Both the position numbers and the translations under genes were made by a program. A stretch of DNA of 64,000 nucleotides. Source: Desulfobulbus propionicus. Its GTDB lineage: Bacteria > Desulfobacterota > Desulfobulbia > Desulfobulbales > Desulfobulbaceae. The stretch is from the NCBI GenBank assembly GCA_002746685.1, contig PDQK01000028.1, forward strand, positions 1 to 64,000. Reading direction: 5' to 3'. Position 1 is the stretch's first letter. Every line of letters begins with the position of its first letter. This document shows, piece after piece, positions 27,185-36,948 of this stretch. The notes under the pieces were generated by a model that did not search any database, was not told the DNA's origin, and saw only the letters and a list, made by a program, of their open reading frames with translations.

Positions 27185-28057
27185 ATGATCTACAACGGTG
27201 TCTTTTTCGGGTTAACAACAGTTGATATTGTGCATTACGTCCCCCATTTTCCTGCAGCCAATGGAAAAGTAAAAAGTGAGCGGACGCTTACCTATGCTGG
27301 TGGACCAGCAACCAATGCTGCGGTCACGTTTGCGGCGTTGGGTAATACTGCGTCCCTTATCACCGGTATTGGCGGGAGATATATTGGCGGGAACTACCTG
27401 AAAGAAGATCTCAAGCAGTGGGGAGTGGATGTGTTTGACTGTACAGACCAGCCAGAACGGCCTTCTGTCATGGCCTCTGTTATAGTTGATCTCTCCAATG
27501 GCAACCGAACGGTCATTTATTCCAATACGGACAATCGCAGACTCAAAAGTGAAGCATCAGGCGATGCCATGCTGGAAAACAAAGATATCCTCATGCTTGA
27601 CGGTCATTACATGAACCAGGCGGTACGGATTGCTGAAAAAGCGCACGCGTTGGGTATCCCTATTGTGCTGGATGGCGGGAGCTGGAAAGAAGGAGAAGAA
27701 AAACTCCTGCCCCTTGTTGACTATATGATCTGCTCAGCAGACTTTGCGCCACCAGGCTGCACTTCCATGGAAGAAACCACCGCTTTTCTGCGCAACCATG
27801 GCTGTGAAAAAATCGCCTTCACCAAAGGTGCACACCCCATTGTGGTTATTGACAACCAAGAGCAGACAGAGATTCCGGTCATGAACATAAAGCCCATCGA
27901 CACCATGGGGGCCGGAGACATCCTCCACGGTGCCTTTTGCCATTTCATCCTCGAACACGATTACCATACCAGCCTGGCAAGGGCTGCTGAAATAGCCAGC
28001 CAATCCTGCACCTCGCTTGGCCCAAGAAGCTGGATAGAGCAGGAAATTATTATTTAG
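27185..28057 (+). CDS. PfkB-family carbohydrate kinase
   Basis: The 290-residue protein shows the two PfkB signatures, the glycine-rich GGPATNAAVTFAALGN near residue 38 and DTMGAGDILHGAF near 239, whose aspartate is the catalytic base. Family members phosphorylate sugars or nucleosides such as ribose, fructose, adenosine or fructose 6-phosphate; nothing here picks one. The gene converges with the DUF2971 gene and stands alone. Confidence 0.9.
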   Translation: MIYNGVFFGLTTVDIVHYVPHFPAANGKVKSERTLTYAGGPATNAAVTFAALGNTASLITGIGGRYIGGNYLKEDLKQWGVDVFDCTDQPERPSVMASVIVDLSNGNRTVIYSNTDNRRLKSEASGDAMLENKDILMLDGHYMNQAVRIAEKAHALGIPIVLDGGSWKEGEEKLLPLVDYMICSADFAPPGCTSMEETTAFLRNHGCEKIAFTKGAHPIVVIDNQEQTEIPVMNIKPIDTMGAGDILHGAFCHFILEHDYHTSLARAAEIASQSCTSLGPRSWIEQEIII

Positions 28058-28069
28058 CCTGCTTTGGTG

Positions 28070-28978
28070 CTATTTCTGACGATAGGGGATCTGGCAATAG
28101 CTGATCCCTTCGGAAGGCACGATCCCATGCTGAGCCAGAAACATCCGTAATGAGTTCATTGAAATATTGATATTAGACGTCGGCCCCAGGTAACAGTGAT
28201 CCAGTTGCGGTGGCAGATCAGCGTGTAAAAGCAGGTCAAACTCCACGTAAGGCACCAGCATGGCGTTGGCTTCCCTGAACAGGACCGGAATCGTCATGGG
28301 TGGGATCAACACCGGTGAGACCACACGCCACTCCTCCTCTTCCCGAAAAGATGGATGTTTCAGGATCGCAGCTATTTTGAGCAAATCAATTTCAATCTGT
28401 TCAAAAACCGTAGCATACAACTGGGATAGCTCCTCGCGTGACTCCCCACCTTTAACCATCCTGGCAGCATTCACCTCTACAACATCCACCACCTGGGCGA
28501 TCAGTTGACGCTGGCGAGCAGGCTCATAAATGCATTTTCCAATCTGAAACCGCTGTCGATGCGCACAGCGTATAATGTACTCAGCGGAAAATCCCAGACT
28601 GACCCCTTTACCGTGGGTGGAGTACCCACGCCACTGGCTGAGCAGATTGCCGTGGGAACGAAACGAGGCAGCAAAAAGCATGTGCCCGTTGGTAATTCGG
28701 TATGATACCCAGTCCGCAAATTGACCGAGCAGATCAGCTTTTCCCACTCCCTTGGCCAGCCGCTCCTGTACCTCCTGACGGATCAAGTCTGCGGAATGTT
28801 TTAACTCAGCGGAATCATTCATATACCGAATATCACTTGCCCACAGCCTGGTGGTTCCGACAATACCAAGCAAGCCGGTCAAGGTGGTGTAATGGTACAG
28901 TAACCCCTCGGGAGTGTCGCCAAAAAGCTGGTCGGTCAGCTTTTCCAGTTCATTTACTGCTCTATTTTCCTTTGTCAT
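28070..28978 (-). CDS. DUF2971 protein, function unknown
   Basis: The protein of about 302 residues carries the DUF2971 pattern LLYHYTTLTGLLGIVGTTRLWASDIRYMNDSAELKHS and a later QWRGYSTHGKGVSLGF. DUF2971 has no established function; it turns up in variable gene neighbourhoods. The track start at 29020 lies within repeat copy B, so I use the ATG at 28978 (MTKENRAVNE). No nearby gene suggests its job. Confidence 0.75.
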   Translation of the reverse strand: MTKENRAVNELEKLTDQLFGDTPEGLLYHYTTLTGLLGIVGTTRLWASDIRYMNDSAELKHSADLIRQEVQERLAKGVGKADLLGQFADWVSYRITNGHMLFAASFRSHGNLLSQWRGYSTHGKGVSLGFSAEYIIRCAHRQRFQIGKCIYEPARQRQLIAQVVDVVEVNAARMVKGGESREELSQLYATVFEQIEIDLLKIAAILKHPSFREEEEWRVVSPVLIPPMTIPVLFREANAMLVPYVEFDLLLHADLPPQLDHCYLGPTSNINISMNSLRMFLAQHGIVPSEGISYCQIPYRQK

Positions 28979-29008
28979 AACAAACAACCAGTGGTCCAGG
29001 GGCAGGAA

Positions 29009-29076
29009 TCGCGTAACCAATCACGGGGTATGCACTTCAGGGTTCTTTTCTCCTGCTGACGTGTAACTGGTCACGG
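29009..29076 (+). repeat. Dispersed intergenic repeat, copy B
   Basis: The element runs from GCGTAACCAATCACGG to GACGTGTAACTGGTCACGG. These two ends are direct repeats of one another differing only by transitions (CGCGTAACCAATCACGG against CGTGTAACTGGTCACGG). The centre contains GGTTCTTTTCTCCTGC. It sits between the divergent DUF2971 and kdnB-like genes. Confidence 0.75.
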
Positions 29077-29089
29077 AATAACCGCTTGA

Positions 29090-30280
<1,191 letters not shown>

Positions 30281-30293
30281 GTTTTCGTTTGCC

Positions 30294-30352
30294 GCTACAA
30301 GAGCCACCCCTTGTAGCGCTCCTTCCCGCTAGAGCGCATCTATGCGGGAAGG
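30294..30352 (+). terminator. Pair of hairpins after the kdnB-like gene
   Basis: GCTACAAG pairs with CTTGTAGC (30294-30317), then CCTTCCCGC pairs with GCGGGAAGG (30321-30352). Neither is followed by a strong T run, so they may stabilise the transcript or act as a factor-dependent end rather than as a textbook terminator. Confidence 0.5.
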
Positions 30353-30391
30353 AATGACCGCTCAAAGACAAGGTAATCGGGAGCAGGTTTT

Positions 30392-30742
30392 TTAAAAATT
30401 AAAAATCTTTGCTTCAGCCGCCATATCAATCAGATGCGGACCGCCGTCAAGCATCATATTTGCATTGAAGTTCGCCTCATCAAGATTTCTGTTTTTTGCG
30501 CATGGAGTGCACACCCCGGTTTCCACTTCATTTTCAATCAAGTACGGCAGGTAATCATTTGGGCAATCCCCGGTATCGGTTTTCACGCTGCCATCCTTCC
30601 CTTTGACTGCCCAATCAACCCCGCTATCAATAAGAAACATATTGACCTTGTGCCCCTTAGCATGAGCAATCTTTGCAAACTGAAAGCAACGGGTTGCCTT
30701 TTCATTATCATTGTGCCTGAGGACAAACAAAAAATGAGCCAT
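30392..30742 (-). CDS. DsrE/DsrF-like sulfur relay family protein
   Basis: The 116-residue protein has the DsrE fold features: HFLFVLRHNDNEKATRCFQFAKIAHAKGHKVNMFLIDSGVDWA, a later GVCTPCAKNR with two cysteines, and a conserved C-terminal region. DsrE-like proteins carry sulfur as persulfide on cysteine or bind small ligands. AAGGAG precedes the ATG. It lies far from dsrABD at the other end of the window, so a role in sulfur trafficking is plausible but unproven. Confidence 0.85.
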   Translation of the reverse strand: MAHFLFVLRHNDNEKATRCFQFAKIAHAKGHKVNMFLIDSGVDWAVKGKDGSVKTDTGDCPNDYLPYLIENEVETGVCTPCAKNRNLDEANFNANMMLDGGPHLIDMAAEAKIFNF

Positions 30743-31227
30743 TTTTTCTCCTTATAAAACACTCCTATTGGTTAATGATCGAAGTAAAGCAATTACTGAT
30801 ACTACCTAACCTGAAACCATCAAATACTCATTGCCAATTAAGAACCTTACCTTGACAACAGAGCGTATTTCATCCGTCACAGAGCAGCCCAGGCAACAGG
30901 TTTTTAACCACACCAGTAGTTCAAAAAAAGTATTCCAGGCAGAGGGGAAAACAAAGAACTGCCTGACGAACTCAATATATACAAAAAATATTTAAATTCA
31001 AGAAGTTATACGACGACTCCTAAAGAAAGCAGCAATATTGTTGTAGAATTAGCGCCTCTTCTGCACAGTTTTTTATCCCTGATTTCATCACTTTCATAAA
31101 AAAGGTTTCAATATTTCAGGACAATTATGTTATACATAGTGCTGTTGAACGCTATGCTTTTTTGGTAGATTCATGTAATCTGCACTGTTACTTAGCTTTG
31201 TTTTTCAATCATTTAAAGGAGGAAACA
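30743..31227. other. 485-bp intergenic region without a gene
   Basis: I see no credible ORF, tRNA or repeat. It is AT-rich and must contain the promoters of the divergent DsrE-like and zinc-knuckle genes. A good AAAGGAGG ribosome binding site at its right end serves the next gene. I could not pick out a reliable promoter. Confidence 0.5.
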
Positions 31228-31389
31228 ATGGGTAAATCAGAATGTCCAACATGCCAGGGAAAAGGGAAGATCGAAGGTGTTTGCGAAACCGCTGGGGAAT
31301 GGCAAGGTAATGACACTGCCGATGGTCAAGTTTGTACTCCTGATCAAGACTGTCCCACCTGCAACGGAACAGGATATCTAGAAGACTAA
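31228..31389 (+). CDS. Tiny double zinc-knuckle protein (DnaJ-type CxxCxGxG)
   Basis: This 53-residue protein is made almost wholly of two CxxCxGxG repeats, CPTCQGKG and CPTCNGTG, the zinc-binding unit of the DnaJ central domain, with two more cysteines between them (VCETAG, VCTPDQDC). It has a strong ribosome binding site (AAAGGAGGAAACAATG) and a terminator of its own, so it is a real gene. Stand-alone proteins of this type have no settled role; they may bind unfolded protein or nucleic acid. The track start at 31162 adds a poor N-terminus and lacks the ribosome site. Confidence 0.75.
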   Translation: MGKSECPTCQGKGKIEGVCETAGEWQGNDTADGQVCTPDQDCPTCNGTGYLED

Positions 31390-31434
31390 CTTCTCATTTC
31401 CCCGACAAGCACCAGCTCAAACGCTATACGTCGG

Positions 31435-31483
31435 AAAAAAACCGGATTACCCCATGTGTTCTCACAGGAAATCCGGTTTTTTT
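31435..31483 (+). terminator. Intrinsic terminator after the zinc-knuckle gene
   Basis: AAAAAACCGGATT pairs with AATCCGGTTTTTTT around a 19-nt loop, with a T run on the plus strand and an A run opposite. It lies between convergent genes and may serve both. Confidence 0.8.
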
Positions 31484-31509
31484 ATGCTCTTTCTTCCGCC
31501 GCGCAATAT

Positions 31510-32430
31510 TCAACGCTCCCCTGTATATCCAAACTCAACCGGATTTTCCTCTATCAAGCCACGGAGCTGAATCACCCGTGTCACTGCTTCATGGCATGAT
31601 CGATCAAGAGCAACAGCACGCCTATACATTTCAAGAGCACGGTGGTACCACTGGCTTTTAAAATAGCTGTTTCCTGCAACACAAAAACCATAGGCCATAT
31701 TACCAGAAAAAATATCCTGAAAAAGATCAGCTAATGATTCCCCCCATATTTTTTCAATTAACTGTTCTTGTTCCGTGAGCAACCTGATCACCAGATCATT
31801 CTCCACAAGGCCGGGAACCATTACCCGAAAAAGATACACACCTCGCTCAAAAAGGTTCAGGAGCCGCTCAATCTGCAAAATGGTATCCACACTTATACTA
31901 TGGAAAATATCCTGGGTATCAAGCAACTGAGTGAACGGCGAGTATCCAGGGCGACTCATAAGCAGCGGCTCACTGGATTGATTATCCTGAAGAAAATCAG
32001 AAGAGCCATATTTGCCGATCAGATAAATATTTTCCTTAAGCTTCATGGCTTCATGGAACAACGAACCAATGAGCCAGTCCACCAGTGAACCATGGATGTC
32101 TCGTTGCCGTTCAGATTCCGGCCACACACTGTGACAGGTATCTTTTAATCGCCACAGTTGCCCTTTGTTGGTTTCCGTACCTAAAACCAGCGATAGCTGG
32201 GCAAAAAACTCCTCACGCAAAGACTCCGCGCTCTGATCCAGCAGTTGCTGTTCCGGCGTACCCGACTGCAGGCAGGTGATGGCATATTGCTGATAAAGGG
32301 TGTGAAAACGTTCATTGAGGGTCAGGAAATCACTGATGATCTGGCGAACAAAGAAATGATGTCGTTCTTCCAGCCAGGAAGAAGAGTTTCCCCTTCCAGA
32401 AGCCTGATGGTGAAGAGTACGCTGCTCCAT
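31510..32430 (-). CDS. Helical TPR-like protein coupled to glgA, function unknown
   Basis: The 306-residue protein is mostly helical, with one clear TPR-like pair near the C-terminus (AYGFCVAGNSYFKSQWYHRALEMYRRAVALDRSCHEA). I recognise no other domain. Its ATG overlaps the glgA stop by one base (TAATG), which ties its translation to glycogen synthase and suggests a role in glycogen metabolism or its control. A high share of glutamine and charged residues and no signal peptide indicate a cytoplasmic protein. Confidence 0.7.
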   Translation of the reverse strand: MEQRTLHHQASGRGNSSSWLEERHHFFVRQIISDFLTLNERFHTLYQQYAITCLQSGTPEQQLLDQSAESLREEFFAQLSLVLGTETNKGQLWRLKDTCHSVWPESERQRDIHGSLVDWLIGSLFHEAMKLKENIYLIGKYGSSDFLQDNQSSEPLLMSRPGYSPFTQLLDTQDIFHSISVDTILQIERLLNLFERGVYLFRVMVPGLVENDLVIRLLTEQEQLIEKIWGESLADLFQDIFSGNMAYGFCVAGNSYFKSQWYHRALEMYRRAVALDRSCHEAVTRVIQLRGLIEENPVEFGYTGER

Positions 32431-34073
32431 TACCCGGCTGTTAAGGTCCGTTTGTGAGCCTCTTGGTACAGCTCAATATAGGCATGCATCACGTGTTGCC
32501 AGGTATGGCGGGCTAGGATGGTTTCCACTGCGTTTTGCTGCATTCGGTGCAACTCCGGCTTGTTATAAAAAACGGTCAGTGCCCGATTCATGGCAGAGGT
32601 GAGCTCAGCTGGTGTATTTCTGGTGTAGGCAAAGCCGGTTTCTTCATCCAGCACCTTTACCAGCCCGCCCACATGATGGACAATGGGTAAGTTACCGAGA
32701 AGCTGGGCCATATAATCGGTTAACCCGCAGGGTTCATACCAGGAGGGAATAAGAAAAAAATCACCACCAGCATATGCCTTATTGGCAAGCTTGGAATCAA
32801 AGCCTTTGAGAAAACAACAACGACCACGTACTGCCGAATGATCGCAGAGCTGCTGGATTTTACCTTCCATATGGGCATCACCTGAACCAAGAATCAGGAG
32901 TTGCACATCCTGCTGCATAAAAAAGGACTCCATACAACCCAGTACCACGCTCATCCCTTTCTGCTCGGTCAGCCTGCCGATAAAGGTAAACAAGGGTTTT
33001 TCCGCGTCATTGGTGAGGGTACCGAACTGCTCCACCCGCTCCCATTGGCGGAGATAGTGGGTGTTCGCCAGCAAGTCTTTCTTGCATTCATCCTTACCTG
33101 CCAGATCGCCGTGAACAATACTAAAAGGCGCTGCCAGACCTAGCTTTTCTGGCTCCTCCGGGTTAAAAGCGTCAGGATCAATACCATTGGTCACGCCCCG
33201 TAAAAACAGCCCACGCTCCACCAAGGTGTGCCCAAGCCATCCGGTACGGAAGTCTTCCGTGGTCTCCTGCAACTCCCTGGCATAATTCTCACTCACCGTG
33301 TTGAGTACGGCATACTTGGCTGCAACCAGAAAGGGATCAAACTTATCATCCAGGGTAGCTCCATGAATAACATGTTCTGGCAGGCCGGTAATGGCCCGGG
33401 CAAATTCAAGGTCAGCGACCTCCTGATGGTAGCCCAATCCTGCGTTATGGATGGTAACCACAGCACCACTGTTGCGAAAATAATTTCGATATCCGCTGGT
33501 TTCCCGCATTATTGCAGGCAGGATTGCTGCATGCCCATCCTGACAATGGATAACCCAGGGTTGCTCACCCTGAAAAATCATCAACTCAAGCGCTACCTTT
33601 TGCAGCAGCACATTCATGGCAAAATAATCAAAATGACCAGCACCGCTATGCTGCCAAGACTCTTTTTTCTCTTCCTCTTCAGTATAGGTGTAAACCCCCT
33701 GTTTTTCCCCGTAGCACCATGCCTCAACTAGGTAAAGACTAACTCCGTTGACCACTTGGTGCCAAATGGCGACCTGTTCGCGACGTTCAGCATGGGGGTA
33801 ATTCATGTCCACATCAAAACAGCTCTCAAACCAGTACCCACAAATTTCTCCTGGGCGGGTTCCAGAAAGCAACAGAGGGCTGAAACCCAGCTCAACAGGA
33901 TCCATAAAACCATAGCGGGGCATCACTGTGCTCACAGCGTATCCGTTGCTTGCCAAAGCTTCTCCAAGCTGGCAGCACGCATCCTTCACACCTCCGGCAC
34001 CAGCCAATCCGTCATATTCCCTGCTGACCAGCCATACACTTTGAGATGGTTCTGCTTGTAGCTGATTCTTCAC
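32430..34073 (-). CDS. glgA: Glycogen/starch synthase (GT5 family)
   Basis: The 547-residue protein has the GT5 catalytic domain (IHCQDGHAAILPA, VVTIHNAGLGYHQE, RGVTNGIDPDAFNPE) and the GT1-like C-terminal half (FTFIGRLTEQKGMSVVLGC, LILGSGDAHMEGKI, FFLIPSWYEPCGLTDYMAQLLGNLPIVHHVGGL). It adds glucose from ADP-glucose to glycogen. The N-terminal substrate loop reads GAGGVKDACCQLGEAL in place of the usual KTGGLADVIGALP, so substrate handling may differ. GTG start with AGGGA upstream; 16 bp after aroK and coupled to the TPR-like gene. Confidence 0.88.
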   Translation of the reverse strand: MKNQLQAEPSQSVWLVSREYDGLAGAGGVKDACCQLGEALASNGYAVSTVMPRYGFMDPVELGFSPLLLSGTRPGEICGYWFESCFDVDMNYPHAERREQVAIWHQVVNGVSLYLVEAWCYGEKQGVYTYTEEEEKKESWQHSGAGHFDYFAMNVLLQKVALELMIFQGEQPWVIHCQDGHAAILPAIMRETSGYRNYFRNSGAVVTIHNAGLGYHQEVADLEFARAITGLPEHVIHGATLDDKFDPFLVAAKYAVLNTVSENYARELQETTEDFRTGWLGHTLVERGLFLRGVTNGIDPDAFNPEEPEKLGLAAPFSIVHGDLAGKDECKKDLLANTHYLRQWERVEQFGTLTNDAEKPLFTFIGRLTEQKGMSVVLGCMESFFMQQDVQLLILGSGDAHMEGKIQQLCDHSAVRGRCCFLKGFDSKLANKAYAGGDFFLIPSWYEPCGLTDYMAQLLGNLPIVHHVGGLVKVLDEETGFAYTRNTPAELTSAMNRALTVFYNKPELHRMQQNAVETILARHTWQHVMHAYIELYQEAHKRTLTAG

Positions 34074-34089
34074 AATATCCCTAAAACAC

Positions 34090-34626
34090 CTAGCGTTGAT
34101 TCATCTGATTACAAATACTATCCACCAGTTCTGCCGGTGTGTAAGCGGCGGTATCAAGGACCAGATCAGAGCCTTTAGCATAGAGTGGAATCCGCCTGTT
34201 TAACACTTCGACAATCTCTTGTTCCAAACCATGTGCCGTTAACGCTGGCCGCTGCTGAGCTGTTTTCTGATCACCAGCCATACGCTCCATAATGGTATGC
34301 ACATCTGCCTGCAACCAGACAACAAGGTAAAAAGGCTTAAGTGCCTGCCACACTGTACCATGCTCAATGGCTCCCCCGCCAACAGCCAACACCTTGGGGC
34401 TGGGTTCAGCCATCTCTGCTAAAAAAGACTGTTCCAGCCTGCGGAATGCTTTCCAACCGTGCTCGGCCACCAGCTCAGCTATTTGGGCATTTTCCCTCTC
34501 AGCAATAACCTCGTCAGCATCGACAAAAAGACAGCCTAGCCTTGCTGCCAGCATCTTGCCGACAAAGGTCTTTCCTGTAGCCCTGTAACCAGTTAACAAT
34601 ACGCTCTGTCTCTTACCATAATGCAT
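34090..34626 (-). CDS. aroK: Shikimate kinase
   Basis: The 178-residue P-loop kinase has Walker A LLTGYRATGKTFVG, the shikimate-binding DADEVIAERE and FRRLEQSFLAE, the Walker B-like VLAVGGGAIEHG, and a lid region (RPALTAHGL). It phosphorylates shikimate in aromatic amino acid synthesis. I use the ATG at 34626, as the track's first 14 residues are not conserved and lie upstream of the P loop. It heads the aroK-glgA-TPR operon. Confidence 0.9.
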   Translation of the reverse strand: MHYGKRQSVLLTGYRATGKTFVGKMLAARLGCLFVDADEVIAERENAQIAELVAEHGWKAFRRLEQSFLAEMAEPSPKVLAVGGGAIEHGTVWQALKPFYLVVWLQADVHTIMERMAGDQKTAQQRPALTAHGLEQEIVEVLNRRIPLYAKGSDLVLDTAAYTPAELVDSICNQMNQR

Positions 34627-34711
34627 CCAACTACCATAAAGGATAACACACCTGTGGAGCAACAACAAAGTAGCCTGATTGGCAGCTCAAAAATTATTTT
34701 TTATTTTGCTT

Positions 34712-34781
34712 TTCCATGGGCTATCCTTACAGTATGCTCAAGTAAAAAAGAGTATCGATTCAAACAAGATAGCCCATGGAA
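34712..34781. repeat. Perfect 14-bp inverted repeat upstream of the cbpM-like gene
   Basis: TTCCATGGGCTATC (34712-34725) and GATAGCCCATGGAA (34768-34781) are exact reverse complements separated by 42 nt. The right arm ends 14 nt before the ATG, next to the AAGGGAAG ribosome site. It could be a double operator or a long leader hairpin. Confidence 0.7.
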
Positions 34782-34795
34782 TATAAAGGGAAGAT

Positions 34796-35095
34796 ATGCA
34801 TTATATTCAAGGAACCGTGTTTGATGAAGAGCTACAGTGCACCCTAGCTGAGATCTGCAAATTTTGCGGTGTGAGCGCTGAACTCATCCACGACATGGTG
34901 AATGAGGGAATCATGACGCCATCGGGCAGTTCCCCCTTGGAGTGGCATTTTACTCCCATTGAGATTAAGCAGGTACAGACCACGGTTCGGTTGCAGCACG
35001 ATCTCCAGATCAACCTGCCAGGTTGTGCGCTGGCGCTTGATCTACTGGATGAACTTGAAGAACGACGCCAGCTCAGCAGGCGTAAGTCATACTAA
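34796..35095 (+). CDS. cbpM: CbpM-like chaperone modulator (MerR-type helix-turn-helix)
   Basis: The 99-residue protein has the MerR-like winged helix typical of CbpM: LQCTLAEICKFCGVSAELIHDMVNEGIMTPSGSSPLEWHFTPIEIKQVQTTVRLQHDLQINLPGCALALDLLDELEERRQL. CbpM binds the J-domain co-chaperone CbpA and inhibits it. Here no cbpA is adjacent, so the partner, or a DNA target, is unknown. The gene is preceded by a perfect inverted repeat and followed after about 16 bp by rmuC. Confidence 0.8.
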   Translation: MHYIQGTVFDEELQCTLAEICKFCGVSAELIHDMVNEGIMTPSGSSPLEWHFTPIEIKQVQTTVRLQHDLQINLPGCALALDLLDELEERRQLSRRKSY

Positions 35096-35111
35096 CTATC
35101 ATCATTTTCCG

Positions 35112-36464
35112 TTGTCAGAACTCATCCTCCATTTTCAACAGCTTGATCTGGTTACGCTCTGTATTGGTGTTGCTGCGGGCCTTCTGTGTACTCCACTTAT
35201 CGCCCTCTTGTTCACCGCCAGGTTGCGCAAAAAACTGCTTGTAAGTGAGCTCAAAACTGAACAACTCTTCAAAGCAAGCACAGAACAGGAAGCTGCCATC
35301 CAGCAACTCCGTAATGAGCGGGATACGTTCCGTCACCACTATGAAACACTGGGCAGAGAGCATGCAGCATTGGGAGCACGCTACAGTGGGCTCAAGAATC
35401 AGCTTGATGAACGGGACAGTGTTCTCCAGGCTACCTGGCGTCAGATCGAACAACGGTTTGAGTTGTTGGCAGGAGAAATACTGACCGAAAAAAGCGGACT
35501 GATTAACCAGCAGCATGAGTCTGCCTTAAAGCTTCTGCTTAGTCCTTTTCATGACCAACTACAGGAATTTCAGCGCAGGGTTGACGATGTGTATGACAGG
35601 GAGGCCCGTGACCGGGTTGCCATCACCAAGGAAATTCAACAGTTACGCCAGCTCAACGAGCAGCTCAGCCGTGATGCTGTTAACCTGACCGAAGCGCTGC
35701 AAGGTAAAAACAAGCTCCAAGGTCAGTGGGGAGAGATGCTGCTGGAAAAAATCCTGGAGGATTCCGGCCTGCGCAAGGATATGGAGTACTCGGTGCAGCA
35801 TACCTTACAAACCTCGTCAGGGAAACGACGTCAACCTGATGCCATTGTCCACCTGCCAGGCCAACGTGACATCATCATAGACGCAAAGGTCTCCCTGACT
35901 GCCTTTACCAGGGCCTACACCGCAGCCAATCCACAACAGCAGCAACACTATAATGCGCAACACCTGGAGTCAGTGAAACGACATATTGCAGGCCTTTCAG
36001 CCAAGCAATATCAGCAGCTGGAAGGAATTACCACCCTTGACTTTGTGTTGCTGTTCATCCCTGTTGAGGCAGCCTTTCAGCTGGCACTGGAGTTGGATCA
36101 GAACCTGCTGAGCGCCGCATCACGAAAACAGATTATCTTGTGCAGCCCTTCCAACCTCATGGCCATACTGCGTGCTATTCATCACCTGTGGCGGCTGGAT
36201 GAACAAAACCGTAACAGTTTAATCATTGCCAAACAGGCAGGTAATCTTTATGATAAATTTGTAGGTTTTATAGAGTCTTTTGAAGATATTGGAGCACGCC
36301 TGAACCAATCACAACAGGCCTGGCAGCTGGCCAGGAAGCGGCTGAGCACTGGAAAGGGTAACCTCATTACCCGCACTCAGCAGCTCAAGAAACTGGGCGT
36401 ACAAACAGAAAAAGAACTGATGGTACAGCAACAGAATACCGTCAAACAAGGAGAATCCTCATGA
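35112..36464 (+). CDS. rmuC: DNA recombination protein RmuC
   Basis: The protein of about 450 residues has a membrane helix near the N-terminus (LVTLCIGVAAGLLCTPLIALLF), a long coiled coil (about 40-190) and the conserved RmuC nuclease-like core (GQWGEMLLEKILEDSGLRKDMEY, RRQPDAIVHLPGQRDIIIDAKVSLTAFTRAY, FVLLFIPVEAAF). RmuC limits inversions at short repeats in E. coli. The track start overlaps cbpM and gives a non-homologous N-terminus; no ATG lies near, so I choose the TTG at 35112, without a clear ribosome site. Confidence 0.85.
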   Translation: MSELILHFQQLDLVTLCIGVAAGLLCTPLIALLFTARLRKKLLVSELKTEQLFKASTEQEAAIQQLRNERDTFRHHYETLGREHAALGARYSGLKNQLDERDSVLQATWRQIEQRFELLAGEILTEKSGLINQQHESALKLLLSPFHDQLQEFQRRVDDVYDREARDRVAITKEIQQLRQLNEQLSRDAVNLTEALQGKNKLQGQWGEMLLEKILEDSGLRKDMEYSVQHTLQTSSGKRRQPDAIVHLPGQRDIIIDAKVSLTAFTRAYTAANPQQQQHYNAQHLESVKRHIAGLSAKQYQQLEGITTLDFVLLFIPVEAAFQLALELDQNLLSAASRKQIILCSPSNLMAILRAIHHLWRLDEQNRNSLIIAKQAGNLYDKFVGFIESFEDIGARLNQSQQAWQLARKRLSTGKGNLITRTQQLKKLGVQTEKELMVQQQNTVKQGESS

Positions 36465-36907
36465 AACAACTTATTCTTTTTGCACTCTTTCTTACTTTAC
36501 TGATGTCTGGATGTGCTGACCTGAACAAGGGCAAGAACGGAGCTATCGGCGGAGCAGCTGGCGGAGCACTGATTGGCCAGGCAATAGGTCATAACACCGA
36601 AGCCACCCTTATCGGAGCTGCCATTGGCACCATGCTGGGCTATATCGTGGGCAATGAGATGGATAAATACGATAAACAACAACTTAACCACGTATACGAG
36701 CGCGGTATGTCTAACCAGCAGTCTTCCTGGGTGAACCCTGATACGGGCAATCAATATGAAGTAACCCCTCAACCAGCCTACCAAAACCCACAAACCAATC
36801 AGGTGTGTAGAAAAGCTGAGATCAGCGCTGTCATTGATGGTAGACCTCAAACCACCTACACCACAGCCTGCCGTGATCAATATGGGCAGTGGCAGTTGCA
36901 AAACTAA
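36461..36907 (+). CDS. Glycine-zipper outer membrane lipoprotein
   Basis: The 148-residue protein has a lipoprotein signal peptide ending in LLMSGC (cysteine near residue 18) and two glycine zippers, GAIGGAAGGALIGQAIG and ATLIGAAIGTMLGYIVG, as in the 17-kDa surface antigen/SlyB group. The C-terminal half has a conserved RKAEISAVIDGRPQTTYTTACRDQYGQWQLQ pattern, found in rickettsial 17-kDa antigen relatives. It probably sits in the outer membrane. Its start overlaps the rmuC stop by 4 bp. Confidence 0.85.
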   Translation: MKQLILFALFLTLLMSGCADLNKGKNGAIGGAAGGALIGQAIGHNTEATLIGAAIGTMLGYIVGNEMDKYDKQQLNHVYERGMSNQQSSWVNPDTGNQYEVTPQPAYQNPQTNQVCRKAEISAVIDGRPQTTYTTACRDQYGQWQLQN

Positions 36908-36948
36908 CCAGCACGGCTACACCAGGTTTACCCATCACAACAACGAAA

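Noticed and set aside
28070-29020. DUF2971 gene as part of a defence island
   Set aside because: No other defence-type gene, phage gene or mobility gene lies nearby.
34959-35111. 51-residue N-terminal extension of rmuC
   Set aside because: It overlaps cbpM in another frame and has no RmuC-like sequence.
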